From a virus, in the IMG/VR virus record IMGVR_UViG_3300010935_000132, positions 1 through 53,555 of that record: a stretch of 53,555 nt of DNA, one strand, 5' to 3'. The position numbers and the translations under genes are program-made. The notes below the pieces were generated by a model that saw only the letters and a program-made list of their open reading frames with translations, did no database searches and had not been told where the DNA came from. Positions within the stretch are counted from its first letter, which is position 1, and the number at the start of each line of letters is the position of its first letter. Shown here in pieces: positions 7,447 to 15,585 of the stretch.

Positions 7447-7526
7447 ATAATAATTTTTTAGGTGTTGTTATAACAATAATAATTATATCATATAACAACA
7501 CCTAAATATTAAATAATTATACTAAA
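7441..7526 (-). promoter_or_regulatory. Long inverted repeat between nrdB and the homing endonuclease gene
   Basis: A perfect 14-bp arm pair (TAGGTGTTGTTATA at 7459-7472, complement at 7491-7504) is extended by a second pair (7443-7456 with 7511-7524, 13 of 14). In a transcript reading through from nrdB this folds into a long hairpin reaching almost to the endonuclease start codon. It could act as a transcription attenuator or a translation block. Confidence 0.6.
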
Positions 7527-7553
7527 TTATGTAACCTATTGATAAACTTGACT

Positions 7554-8522
7554 TTAATCCCATACATCATCCCATTTACCACTCATACCGCCCTTTGAAT
7601 ACGATGTTACAGCTACTTCAAAGAAATTCTCATGTGCAGGAAGCCCTACAAGTTCATCAAACCAAGTCATAGGGTTGGTTACATTATATTCCTTTTTAAA
7701 GCCCATCATAGTTAAACGACGGTCAATGAGGTATTGGATATACTGCTTAACATCTTCCTTATTGATGCCTTCAAGAGTATATTGGTCAAATGCTAGGTCG
7801 ATAAACTTAGCTTCAAGGTTGTAGGTATTCCTAGCCATGTCGTAGATGGACTTTTTGAAATCATCGGTAGCAATACGTGGGTGTTCATCCATATACTCTC
7901 TGAAGAGGCGTACAAGCCCTTCACAATGGAATTGCTCATCAAGGATAGACCATGTATTGATTTCACACATGCCTTGCATTTTACCACGGCGTTGAAAGTT
8001 CAAAAGCATCACGAACGAACCAAACAATGATACGCCTTCTGCAAAGATATTTTTGCATAGTGCTTGTGCCTTACCTGTTTGAGTTGATACATCACAATCT
8101 TTCCAAAAGTCAATCTTATCTGACATTTCTTTATACTCTAGAAAGGCAGTAAATTCGCTGTCAGGCAAGTTTAACGTTTCAATCAATGCAGCATAAGCAC
8201 GCTGATGGATTCCTTCACGTGCGGCGAACGACATCAGCATATTCTGAATTTCATTGTTCTTGAATGTTGGTAGCAAGAATGTGGTATAATTGCTTCCAAC
8301 CTGAACATCTGATTGGGTGAATAATTTAAGGACTTGAGTAATGAAACCCACTTCATCCTTGGTTAGATTCATCTGCCAATCCTTAACATCCTTGTCAAGA
8401 GATACTTCACCATGAATCCAATGCATCTTTTCGTGGTTTTCTGCCATTTGCATAGCCCACGGATAAGCAAATGGCTTATATGATACGCTTTCTTTTAAAA
8501 CACTTGTTGTTTGTTCAGTCAT
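7554..8522 (-). CDS. nrdB: Ribonucleotide reductase class Ia small subunit
   Basis: At 322 aa the protein is a ferritin-like diiron R2 subunit. It holds the tyrosyl radical that feeds the catalytic thiyl radical in NrdA. Diagnostic are the acidic/His motifs AAREGIHQRAYA, NIFAEGVSLFGSF and LDEQFHCEGLV, and the C-terminal tail used to dock NrdA. The gene overlaps the end of the P-loop ORF upstream. With the split nrdA just upstream it supplies dNTPs for replication. No intron or intein was seen in nrdB itself. Confidence 0.95.
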   Translation of the reverse strand: MTEQTTSVLKESVSYKPFAYPWAMQMAENHEKMHWIHGEVSLDKDVKDWQMNLTKDEVGFITQVLKLFTQSDVQVGSNYTTFLLPTFKNNEIQNMLMSFAAREGIHQRAYAALIETLNLPDSEFTAFLEYKEMSDKIDFWKDCDVSTQTGKAQALCKNIFAEGVSLFGSFVMLLNFQRRGKMQGMCEINTWSILDEQFHCEGLVRLFREYMDEHPRIATDDFKKSIYDMARNTYNLEAKFIDLAFDQYTLEGINKEDVKQYIQYLIDRRLTMMGFKKEYNVTNPMTWFDELVGLPAHENFFEVAVTSYSKGGMSGKWDDVWD

Positions 8523-8898
8523 AATAATAATTTTCTCCTAATTCGTTTAATTCTGTTACTACCATATCGTTTAACCCTCTAAGCTTCATATCAACCTCGT
8601 TTCTATCGCGACACACAATAAACCTAACCATTTTATCACCTAGATGATATTCATGTCTAGGTGTGTTTCTAGTTTTGTATAGTGATATATCATACTCAAC
8701 CGCAATATCTTTAAGCATAGTAAGCATCCATTCGATGTATTGTGTACATGGAACAACTATAGCCACATCCAGACCTAGCATAGTATAACCACAAACACAA
8801 TGTAAAAGATACGTTGTTTTTCCTGAACGTCTAGGTAATGCGATTCCATCCCGAATCGCATCACCTACTCTATGTAGCCTATCCAAATCAGTGTTCAT
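8515..8898 (-). CDS. Small P-loop protein (127 aa), function unknown
   Basis: The protein has a Walker A-like PRRSGKTTYLLH (about residues 23-34) followed by a strand DVAIVVPCTQY and a later VVTELNEL that could be a Walker B-like strand. RRSGKTT resembles the P-loops of terminase and helicase families, but the protein is far too short for either. It lies between the nrdA and nrdB pieces, overlapping both neighbours by a few bases. It may be a stand-alone NTP-binding factor or a remnant. Confidence 0.65.
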   Translation of the reverse strand: MNTDLDRLHRVGDAIRDGIALPRRSGKTTYLLHCVCGYTMLGLDVAIVVPCTQYIEWMLTMLKDIAVEYDISLYKTRNTPRHEYHLGDKMVRFIVCRDRNEVDMKLRGLNDMVVTELNELGENYYYD

Positions 8899-9127
8899 TT
8901 CTAACCACCACCTGAAGGATTTTATTACCCAAAATAAGTGTATATGGAACTACAGATTTCTTGGCTAAAATCAACTGCCTTCTGAATCTCCAAAACAATA
9001 TTTCAGCTTCGTATGCATCCTTAGCGTAGCAGGTAACCAAAAGGTTACCTGCCTTGGTTAGTTGTTCGAGATACTCACCGATAAAGGATGAGTCTTCCTC
9101 TTTATAGATTTCGCTTACGCTGAGCAT
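8888..9127 (-). CDS. Hypothetical protein (79 aa)
   Basis: The start at 9127 (ATG, MLSVSEIYKEED) is preferred to the GTG at 9136 because AAGAG lies 8 nt upstream. It overlaps the end of nrdA. The protein contains LEQLTKAGNLLVTCYAKDAYEAE and a hydrophobic strand near the C-terminus (PYTLILGNKILQVVV). No family recognised. Confidence 0.65.
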   Translation of the reverse strand: MLSVSEIYKEEDSSFIGEYLEQLTKAGNLLVTCYAKDAYEAEILFWRFRRQLILAKKSVVPYTLILGNKILQVVVRNEH

Positions 9128-10209
9128 GCAACACACTCTTCATTTTCTACATCTTGTGATGCATAATCTTTTAGGCTATTTCTAACAATAACACCATCAA
9201 CTTTTTCCATCTTGGCAGACTTAGTAGCACGACAGTAGTATAAAGACTTCAATGGAACACCACTACCCTCTTTTGAGAAGGCGTAAAGATGAACTTTATG
9301 CACATAACGTTTTGGTGCGCCTTCAGTAAAGAACAAGTTCACACTTTGCGCTTGACAAATGAACTCTTGACGAATCCTTGCTTGCTCAACAACAAACATC
9401 ATATCAATCTCATTAGCGGTTTTAAAGACTTTCTTCTGATGGTCATCCATCCATTCTAAACCTTGAACAGAACCATCAGCCTTGATAACTTCCATCCATT
9501 GTGCATCAATCCACTCTTGACCAAATACCATTGTGAAAGCGTGTGCTTCAAATGCCTTCTGTAGGTATGGATTCTTGACCACATGTGAACCAACACGCAA
9601 CTTATGCACGTACGCATTAGCTTTGATTGGCTCAATTGATGCTGATGTGTTGCCAATGATAGACGAATTTGCATTAGGTGCAATAGCAAATATCGTAGCA
9701 TTACGCATACCTGTACCAATTAAGTCCTCGGGTTCACCACGTTCTAATGCAAGTTGCTGTGATGCTGCAATACCTTGCTTATTCATGTGGCTGAAAATCT
9801 TGCTAGTCCATTGGCAACCTGAATCAAATCCACCTGATTCAAAAGCAATGTTATTCTTCATGAGGAAGTAATGCCAACCCATACCACCGATACCGATATC
9901 ACGTGACTTGGTAGCAGAATTAACAGCACGCCAAAGTTCTTTAGGTGCATTGTCGATAAACCATGTCAAGACATTATCCAACAAGTAGACGATATCAGCA
10001 ATCATTGTTGTATCTTTCCACAATTCAAACCACTCAATATTAGGTGACGATAAGCAACATACAGCAGTACGCTCTTCATTAATTGGAATAATGATTTCTG
10101 TACAGTTATGAACCACTAGACCGTTGGCGTAAAAGTTATGATTACCTGATACGTTTATATCATAAACGCTTACCTTCTTATTTATTTTCTTTCTTGTTAT
10201 CTTTAACAT
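9115..10209 (-). CDS. nrdA: Split-intein C half (35 aa) fused to the NrdA C-terminal half
   Basis: Residues 1-35 are an intein C-terminal segment: VYDINVSGNHNFYANG followed by LVVHN, with the terminal His-Asn. Splicing would join the next residue, Cys of CTEI, to the N-extein SSNI made by the 11136-12329 gene. The remaining 329 residues are the class Ia reductase C-terminal half with the ICQAQSVNLFF, YCRAT and C-terminal CVACSA redox Cys pair. Ligation at NI-CTE rebuilds the conserved N-x-C-x-E active site, so the +1 Cys of the intein is also the thiyl-radical Cys of the enzyme. The start overlaps the homing endonuclease stop by 7 nt. Confidence 0.92.
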   Translation of the reverse strand: MLKITRKKINKKVSVYDINVSGNHNFYANGLVVHNCTEIIIPINEERTAVCCLSSPNIEWFELWKDTTMIADIVYLLDNVLTWFIDNAPKELWRAVNSATKSRDIGIGGMGWHYFLMKNNIAFESGGFDSGCQWTSKIFSHMNKQGIAASQQLALERGEPEDLIGTGMRNATIFAIAPNANSSIIGNTSASIEPIKANAYVHKLRVGSHVVKNPYLQKAFEAHAFTMVFGQEWIDAQWMEVIKADGSVQGLEWMDDHQKKVFKTANEIDMMFVVEQARIRQEFICQAQSVNLFFTEGAPKRYVHKVHLYAFSKEGSGVPLKSLYYCRATKSAKMEKVDGVIVRNSLKDYASQDVENEECVACSA

Positions 10210-11099
10210 ATATCTCCATTCTTATGTTTTATATAGTCATTTCTACTTTTTCTGATGTTGTTCTTTTGCCTAATGGAGCGTACATTACCATATTTGTAAT
10301 CAGTACCATTAGTTTGGTTCAATTCATTAACTATGGCGTTTAAAAGGTCTTTCTGAGTACCGCCTTTACAGAAATTGTTACTAACCCACACCATAGACAC
10401 TTTCTTAAACTCCGTAAACTCTAATTTTATTTCCTTTGTAAATATACTCGTTTTAATGTATCCATCTTCTATGGCTCGCTCGGCACATAATAATACACGC
10501 GCTCTCCTTTCTATAGTCATTTCTTTATAGTTACTGTTTCCAGAACCTTTATACTTCTCGCTATATTCTTGCTTTCTTGATTCTGAAAAAGTAGAACCTT
10601 TGGAATGATGTACGTATTCGCCGCTTATAACTCTAGGGTCACTACACAACATTCTACCATAATAAACACCTGTTAAGGCATGTCTAACATTAATCTTACC
10701 TTTATTAATATTAGACATGGATTTTGCTCCAACTTCCCTACAATACTCATAAAATCTTGAGTTTGAACCCCTAAAATTTATGCTTCTTGTATGTTTGTTC
10801 ATCACCTTAGAAAAAAAGAAATTTAATGCTGCTCCATGTTGATAACCATACCGCTTACCATCGTGTATTTTAAAGAGTAAGATATGGGATAATATATGTT
10901 CTCTAGCAGTTAAAAGCACTAAATTTACTTTATCGTCTGGGTCTCCAGGAAGATGTCCTTTTTGACCTTCTCTACTACGCGCATAAAACATAAAATCAGG
11001 TATGATGTGGTGCTTCTCATAATAAACACCACACCCCTTTTTCCTTCCCTCTTGTTTAGCCCTAGTCATTAGTTGTTTATAAATTTTTAAGTAGTTCAT
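10203..11099 (-). CDS. HNH homing endonuclease between the two split-intein halves
   Basis: At 298 aa the protein has YYEKHHIIPDFMF followed by DKVNLVLLTAREHILSHILL, the HNH layout of phage free-standing homing endonucleases. The C-terminal part carries repeated small basic segments typical of their DNA-binding regions. It replaces the endonuclease domain that a normal mobile intein would hold inside its own frame. It has its own T4 late promoter ending 5 nt before ATG 11099, and its stop overlaps the start of the C-intein gene, so it can be translated with NrdA-C. Its target is presumably an uninterrupted nrdA. Confidence 0.88.
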   Translation of the reverse strand: MNYLKIYKQLMTRAKQEGRKKGCGVYYEKHHIIPDFMFYARSREGQKGHLPGDPDDKVNLVLLTAREHILSHILLFKIHDGKRYGYQHGAALNFFFSKVMNKHTRSINFRGSNSRFYEYCREVGAKSMSNINKGKINVRHALTGVYYGRMLCSDPRVISGEYVHHSKGSTFSESRKQEYSEKYKGSGNSNYKEMTIERRARVLLCAERAIEDGYIKTSIFTKEIKLEFTEFKKVSMVWVSNNFCKGGTQKDLLNAIVNELNQTNGTDYKYGNVRSIRQKNNIRKSRNDYIKHKNGDIC

Positions 11100-11104
11100 A
11101 CTCC

Positions 11105-11112
11105 TATTTATA
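11105..11112 (-). promoter_or_regulatory. T4-type late promoter for the HNH endonuclease
   Basis: An exact TATAAATA on the minus strand, followed by GGAGT and then ATG. The predicted transcription start falls on or next to the A of the start codon, so the mRNA would be leaderless. The GGAG is only 1 nt from ATG. Confidence 0.75.
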
Positions 11113-11135
11113 CAAAATGATAATTTCAGTTCAAA

Positions 11136-12329
11136 CTAACTCACTAGAACGTCTGTACTGACAAGTTCTCCTGCCGCAACATAACCCCTATTTTTTGTTA
11201 AAACTAGATGTTCTGGTGTACATTCAATAACTTTACCATCAAATTCAATAACCATAAGTTCATCTACAATCGCCGTTTCAGCCGAAGCCACAACCAAAGA
11301 AAATTCTTCTTTGTGTGTTTCGGTATTAAATGATTTTACGTAAATTTCGGTGTAATATCCCATGTTGAACATTTCGTTAAATTTATCTAACTCAATAACA
11401 ACTGGATTCGCTCCATCTATAGTTTCACTTATAGTTATTTCAGTATTACCGACCAAGCATATGTTGGATGACTTAACTTCAAGACCCATTGCTTTTAATG
11501 CAGCATTCATCTTGTCGTTTGATTCATCTACATTATGAAGATATGGTTCGCCTGTTCTAAAGCGTGTTTCAAGAATTTCTTGCCATAATTCACGGGCTGA
11601 TGGTATAGTTTCTACAACTTCACCTGTGTCAGGCGCAATCAAATCCCACGACTCATCATTAATACAAGCATCCATAAATGCATATGTGAGATTAACCCCA
11701 ATATTAACATTATGTGCTTTACGGTTAATATCGCCACCAGTAGGGTTACGGATACCAATAAATTCTTGGATATCAGGGTGACTAATATCAAGGTATGATG
11801 CTACAGAACCACGGCGTGTTCCTGCTTGATGATAATACATGATATTAGAATCTTGTGTTTTAGCGTAGGGAATAGCACCAGGAGATTTAGAAGTGATACC
11901 GCGCATACCCAAGTATGAACCTACACCACCACCTGCACATGATAGGTTAGCCAATTCCTTAGCAGCTTCAATCTGACCCTGTAGTGTATCAGGTACAAAT
12001 TGGATGAAACAGCTAATAGGCATGCCTCTAATCTTATCACTATGCATGTATACACCATTTTCCCAAGTTCCCATAACTGAATTACTCAATAGTGGCGATG
12101 CAAAGGACATCCAACCTTGTGAAACATAATCATATAGCCGCTGTGCAAGTTTCATATCACCTGCACAAAAGTTAATAGCTGTTCTTGCGTATGCTTCTTG
12201 TGGTGATTTTTCGTTTTTCTTTAAGTAGTAGCCAACCACAAGTGACTTGCCTACCGTATTTAGATTATCATCCCTAGAATAGTCGATGGTTAATCCGTGA
12301 TATTTCTTAATTGTCAAAATTTTCTCCAT
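11136..12329 (-). CDS. nrdA: NrdA N-terminal half fused to split-intein N half (107 aa)
   Basis: Residues 1-290 are a class Ia ribonucleotide reductase large subunit. They include SFASPLLSN, the GMPISCFIQF redox Cys and GVGSYLGMRG. Residues 291-397 are an intein N-terminal segment beginning with Cys (CLVGNTEIT), with block B CTPEHLVLT and GYVAAGELVSTD near the end. It stops at 11136 without a C-terminal intein block, which is supplied in trans by 9115-10209. The spliced enzyme would be about 619 residues, shorter than E. coli NrdA (761). About 150 residues are missing at the N-terminus, including the allosteric ATP cone. The start overlaps the primase stop. Confidence 0.92.
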   Translation of the reverse strand: MEKILTIKKYHGLTIDYSRDDNLNTVGKSLVVGYYLKKNEKSPQEAYARTAINFCAGDMKLAQRLYDYVSQGWMSFASPLLSNSVMGTWENGVYMHSDKIRGMPISCFIQFVPDTLQGQIEAAKELANLSCAGGGVGSYLGMRGITSKSPGAIPYAKTQDSNIMYYHQAGTRRGSVASYLDISHPDIQEFIGIRNPTGGDINRKAHNVNIGVNLTYAFMDACINDESWDLIAPDTGEVVETIPSARELWQEILETRFRTGEPYLHNVDESNDKMNAALKAMGLEVKSSNICLVGNTEITISETIDGANPVVIELDKFNEMFNMGYYTEIYVKSFNTETHKEEFSLVVASAETAIVDELMVIEFDGKVIECTPEHLVLTKNRGYVAAGELVSTDVLVS

Positions 12330-13408
12330 GTTGTAAATTTAATTCGTGCGGTCAATCCTTGGTATGTGTGTTTTCTTATGATTTCATTTACGTTGACTCC
12401 TGATAATATCATATCATTTATGTCTTTTTGCTTAACTTCTTTAGGCCAGATTATTACTGATAAGCCAGCCTTGATAGCAGAATCCATACGTTTTACAATC
12501 TGTTTATTTCTAGGCTCATTATCGAACCCATAAACATACTCATCTGTTTGATATGTATCTATATGTAGTGTCTGTGAAACAAGGTCAGAACCACATACAG
12601 CAATTGCATTCTCTACGAAGGTAGCATCTACTGGACCTTCAAACACGATTATAGGCTTGGCTTTGTCTACTCTATCCAATCCCCAAATCTTACCTTCATT
12701 CTCGTTTAACTTGATGGTGATGTATTTAGCTTGTGCCTCAGAATTGGGTAGCCTCCTACCTTGGAATCCAACACACTCACCTGTCTCATCAAACATCAAT
12801 ATCACAATTCTAGGCTCATCAAATGCAGCAACAGCACCTTCTGAAAACATTGCAGGAATATGTTTATTCGTGTATGCCATAAATTCATCAGTATAGAATA
12901 TATATTTTTTAGCAATGTCCACTGGTATCTTGCGCTCATACAGATATTTCTGAATAGATATTGGTGCATTCATAATAGGCGTTAGATGTTGCAATACACG
13001 TCGATTCGCTCTTGGAATTGTAGGAGGTTCGCTAGAAGCCTCTGTAACAGCTTCTAGCTTCGGTTTCCTTACTGTGTATTGTAAAACAGGTTCTACGTCC
13101 TCATGGCGCGGTTTAGTAGGCTTGTGGTTAGCTTCTAGGGAATCAAAAGCACGCTCTTTTTTATAATCAGCATAGACTGCAGGCGCGTACAACTTAATGA
13201 ACGTTCCAAGAAGCATATTAGCATCACAGTTATGGCAAAAATAGTTCATACGCTTACGCTTTCCATTTATAATGAAATAACCGCGCATCTTTGATTTGTC
13301 TCTTTGACTATCACCACATATAGGACAACGACAAACCTTATGGTTGCCTTTGTCTACTATTTTAAATTTTGATGTTATTATTGATAGATATTTCTTATCT
13401 ATTAACAC
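12314..13408 (-). CDS. 61: DNA primase (T4 gp61-like)
   Basis: At 364 aa the protein has an N-terminal zinc module, CRCPICGDS and FCHNCD, then a Toprim-like catalytic region with IIVFEGPVDATFV and DNEPRNKQIV. It ends in the LTARIKFTTWRKF segment typical of T4 gp61. It makes the pentaribonucleotide primers for lagging-strand synthesis together with helicase gp41 (23269-24675). It overlaps nrdA-N downstream and a hypothetical gene upstream. Confidence 0.95.
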   Translation of the reverse strand: MLIDKKYLSIITSKFKIVDKGNHKVCRCPICGDSQRDKSKMRGYFIINGKRKRMNYFCHNCDANMLLGTFIKLYAPAVYADYKKERAFDSLEANHKPTKPRHEDVEPVLQYTVRKPKLEAVTEASSEPPTIPRANRRVLQHLTPIMNAPISIQKYLYERKIPVDIAKKYIFYTDEFMAYTNKHIPAMFSEGAVAAFDEPRIVILMFDETGECVGFQGRRLPNSEAQAKYITIKLNENEGKIWGLDRVDKAKPIIVFEGPVDATFVENAIAVCGSDLVSQTLHIDTYQTDEYVYGFDNEPRNKQIVKRMDSAIKAGLSVIIWPKEVKQKDINDMILSGVNVNEIIRKHTYQGLTARIKFTTWRKF

Positions 13409-13745
13409 AGACTACATCTTTTAGTTTCTCTTGATTGGTCATTTTTTGCTGATAACATATAGGCAGTTCAGGTACTTCAATCTTCATTACATGTGTTGGG
13501 TATGCTCTTCCAAGCCCCTTATGGTGCTCATGTTCATCCCAACGACCAGCCCATACTCCTGCAATGTTACCGAACCATACACGACTACCATGTTCAATTT
13601 TTGGATGTGTGTATAGGTCAATCCAATCATCAGATACCACATATACCTTATCACCGTGCTTCATTTGGCTATAAGCATGTTCATCGAATATGATATCACC
13701 ACCACGCAAACTTTCTTTATCTACAACTCCAATAAATGTCTTCAT
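13395..13745 (-). CDS. Hypothetical protein (116 aa)
   Basis: The protein is His- and Trp-rich (VWAGRWDEHEHHKGLG) with beta-rich flanks (GDIIFDEHAY, KVYVVSDDWIDLY). It overlaps the primase start by 14 nt and touches the gene upstream, so it is part of the primase operon. No family is recognised. Confidence 0.75.
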   Translation of the reverse strand: MKTFIGVVDKESLRGGDIIFDEHAYSQMKHGDKVYVVSDDWIDLYTHPKIEHGSRVWFGNIAGVWAGRWDEHEHHKGLGRAYPTHVMKIEVPELPICYQQKMTNQEKLKDVVCVNR

Positions 13746-14038
13746 TTCAATTTACTCGCATCAAAGGATGGGTATGTTATTATAGCTTGCTCACGCTGAA
13801 TCTTACCATCTTGGTAGTATTCAATCCAAGCATCATCAACACCTGAATCACATTTTAGAACAAACACCAAGTCACTATACCTCTTAGAGAAATCTTCGAG
13901 TTCAGATATACGTGTTGTCCATGAGGAACATTGCTCTAATGCGTATCTAGCATGTGGGTGCTCTTTAAAAAATTCTTCTACTGGCCAGACAACATCACTA
14001 CCCAATATTGACAAATCATAATTGACATCTATCGACAT
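13742..14038 (-). CDS. Hypothetical protein (98 aa)
   Basis: The start at 14038 (MSIDVNYDLS) is chosen because the longer frame runs into the divergent late gene on the other strand. The sequence before it (GTATTTATAGGG) holds only a weak AGGG. The protein contains WPVEEFFKEHPHARYALEQC and is acidic. It starts the leftward operon leading to primase, back to back with the late unit at 14061. Function unknown. Confidence 0.65.
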   Translation of the reverse strand: MSIDVNYDLSILGSDVVWPVEEFFKEHPHARYALEQCSSWTTRISELEDFSKRYSDLVFVLKCDSGVDDAWIEYYQDGKIQREQAIITYPSFDASKLK

Positions 14039-14047
14039 TTTCAACCC

Positions 14048-14055
14048 TATAAATA
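14048..14055 (+). promoter_or_regulatory. T4-type late promoter
   Basis: An exact TATAAATA on the plus strand, followed by CTTGC and ATG 14061. The predicted start of transcription coincides with the start codon. It drives the three-gene plus-strand block 14061-15262. Confidence 0.8.
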
Positions 14056-14060
14056 CTTGC

Positions 14061-14432
14061 ATGAACTTTGACGTTATAACAAGTGAGAACTTTTTAATAT
14101 ATGCAACCAAGGCATATAATAACCCTTCCTGCACAACATTGGAAGAGTTTAATGATGACCTACGGTTATTTGTTAATATCAAAAGATGGTTGAATAAACC
14201 AACTAAGAATACCAATATTCGTATTCTAACAAACCAATTTATTATAGCAACAAATATATTCGGTGTTGAAGCTGTACCTAGATTATTGTTCTGTTATAAT
14301 GAGCAAAAGACACACGGAAAAATTAAGGCTATACTCGAATACCTGAATATGCTACCTGAGTCTATGACTGAAGTTGTGCTTGGTGAGATAGAAAGCTGTG
14401 TTGGTATCGTCAAGGAATTAGAATCACTATGA
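14061..14432 (+). CDS. Conserved late protein of T4-like aquatic phages (123 aa)
   Basis: The pattern MNFDVITSENFLIYATKAYNN-EEFNDDLRLF-IKRWLNK followed by LTNQFIIATNIFGVEAVPRLLF resembles a small helical protein seen in many cyanophage-like T4 relatives, of unknown function. The ATG at 14061 matches the start of those proteins. The gene abuts an exact late promoter. The plus-strand late context suggests a virion or assembly role; that is inference. Confidence 0.8.
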   Translation: MNFDVITSENFLIYATKAYNNPSCTTLEEFNDDLRLFVNIKRWLNKPTKNTNIRILTNQFIIATNIFGVEAVPRLLFCYNEQKTHGKIKAILEYLNMLPESMTEVVLGEIESCVGIVKELESL

Positions 14433-14444
14433 GGTACACTTACC

Positions 14445-14981
14445 ATGTCTGATGCATTAGGACTCTATTACGCATACAAAACAATTAAATTGATGTCTAC
14501 ACCCTGGGATAAGTGGCATGCTTTCGACTTAGGGTTGATTGATGCTGATGGTAAGACACTCAAGAAGGCATCTACACCTGATGAGAAAGATGCCATGGGT
14601 AAATTTGGTATCCTTGTACGTAACTTGAAACGTATGTTAGAGCGTCTACCTTTTGGTAAGACACGTACAGCATCACTAGCTGCAGCATTGTACCTGTTAA
14701 AGGAAGATGATGAAGCGGTTAAATATGGGGTTGAGAAAATAGCATACCAAATTATGAAAGAAATCAACGAAGGTGTTGCATCTGCAGATTTATTAGAATC
14801 ATGCGTTGATGAGGATTTAGCCTTAAAAGGTACGGTTGAAATTGACTGTGTATTATCTGAACATGCTTGTAGAAAATTCCATGCTACAGATGAAACCTTT
14901 CTAGGGTATATCGTGTATGAAGGTAAAGACTTATTGAGTGGTAAAACCATTCGATTTCTTAAGGAGTCAATCAAATGTTGA
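14445..14981 (+). CDS. Conserved hypothetical late protein (178 aa)
   Basis: The layout YYAYKTIKLMSTPWDKWHAFDLGLIDADGKTLKK followed by FGILVRNLKRMLERLPFGKTRTASLAAALYLLKE is familiar from T4-like aquatic phages, where it stands beside structural genes. No enzymatic motif is visible. A GAGGT lies 9 nt before the ATG. It overlaps the next gene by 7 nt. Confidence 0.78.
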   Translation: MSDALGLYYAYKTIKLMSTPWDKWHAFDLGLIDADGKTLKKASTPDEKDAMGKFGILVRNLKRMLERLPFGKTRTASLAAALYLLKEDDEAVKYGVEKIAYQIMKEINEGVASADLLESCVDEDLALKGTVEIDCVLSEHACRKFHATDETFLGYIVYEGKDLLSGKTIRFLKESIKC

Positions 14982-15262
14982 ATGAAGAATCAAGCGTAGG
15001 AACTACAATGGCTTCTAGCAGCCCTTCAGACGGTAGAACACCTAGCGGTAAGGTTGCAGGTAAAGCTTACTTCACGGTCAACTCAGACATCTTCCATGGT
15101 GCTATTAATGGTCGTAAGAAGGGTCAACGATGGGATAAGGCTCTAGGTAAGTCAGAAGTGGTTAAAGGAATTAGGGATTATGCACGTAAGAACAAAAATC
15201 CCTCTATCCTATTGAACAAGGCAGGAACTCAAGAGTTTCTATCTGTCCAAGGTGGCTTCTAA
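14975..15262 (+). CDS. Small late protein with disordered N-terminus (95 aa)
   Basis: A Ser/Gly/Thr-rich N-terminal 30 residues precede a basic segment (GAINGRKKGQRWDKALG) and a C-terminal LLNKAGTQEFLSVQGGF. It is the last gene of the late block, with its stop overlapping the convergent gene at 15259. Function unknown; a virion-associated or DNA-binding role would fit its basic middle. Confidence 0.7.
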   Translation: MLNEESSVGTTMASSSPSDGRTPSGKVAGKAYFTVNSDIFHGAINGRKKGQRWDKALGKSEVVKGIRDYARKNKNPSILLNKAGTQEFLSVQGGF

Positions 15263-15438
15263 AACTCTACAGCAACACGTTCAGTTGTCCATTTAATCTC
15301 ATCACCATCATCACATTGGATGAAGCCTGATTCTTTACCTTCAGCAATGGCAGCAGCCACATCAGAAAGCATACCACTTGCTACTTGGATAGACAGTGAT
15401 TCCATGACCACTGTTAGTGTTACTTTTTGTGCTTTCAT
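15259..15438 (-). CDS. Small hypothetical protein (59 aa)
   Basis: The protein is acidic, MKAQKVTLTVVMES then SGMLSDVAAAIAEGKESGFI and DDGDEIKWTTE. It resembles short proteins of T4-like aquatic phages of unknown function. ATG 15438 overlaps the upstream stop (ATGA), and the TAG stop overlaps the convergent late gene tail to tail. Confidence 0.7.
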   Translation of the reverse strand: MKAQKVTLTVVMESLSIQVASGMLSDVAAAIAEGKESGFIQCDDGDEIKWTTERVAVEF

Positions 15439-15584
15439 ATCTTATCCTGTAATTTGATTATTTTGTTCTGAGCATTCTTAATTGTTTGAATAGCACGCGG
15501 TGTTATCAAATCATATTTGAATACATATAGGATTGCACTTATAGCAACTCTACATTCTCTTACTGTTTTTAGTCGTGAAATCAT
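15435..15584 (-). CDS. Small basic helical protein (49 aa)
   Basis: MISRLKTVRECRVAISAI is followed by a Lys/Asn/Gln-rich C-terminal helix (IQTIKNAQNKIIKLQDKI). It is coupled by overlap to the 59-aa gene downstream, and the stop of the frameshifted gene upstream lies 1 nt away. Function unknown. Confidence 0.65.
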   Translation of the reverse strand: MISRLKTVRECRVAISAILYVFKYDLITPRAIQTIKNAQNKIIKLQDKI

Positions 15585-15585
15585 A

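Noticed and set aside
7441-7526. The nrdB-endonuclease hairpin as a simple rho-independent terminator
   Set aside because: The arms are AT-rich and long, with no U-run after the 3' arm, and the repeat reaches almost to the start codon; a control element is more likely.
8515-8898. The P-loop ORF as a terminase fragment
   Set aside because: RRSGKTT is suggestive, but no Walker B plus catalytic carboxylate or nuclease segment is present and no split partner lies nearby.
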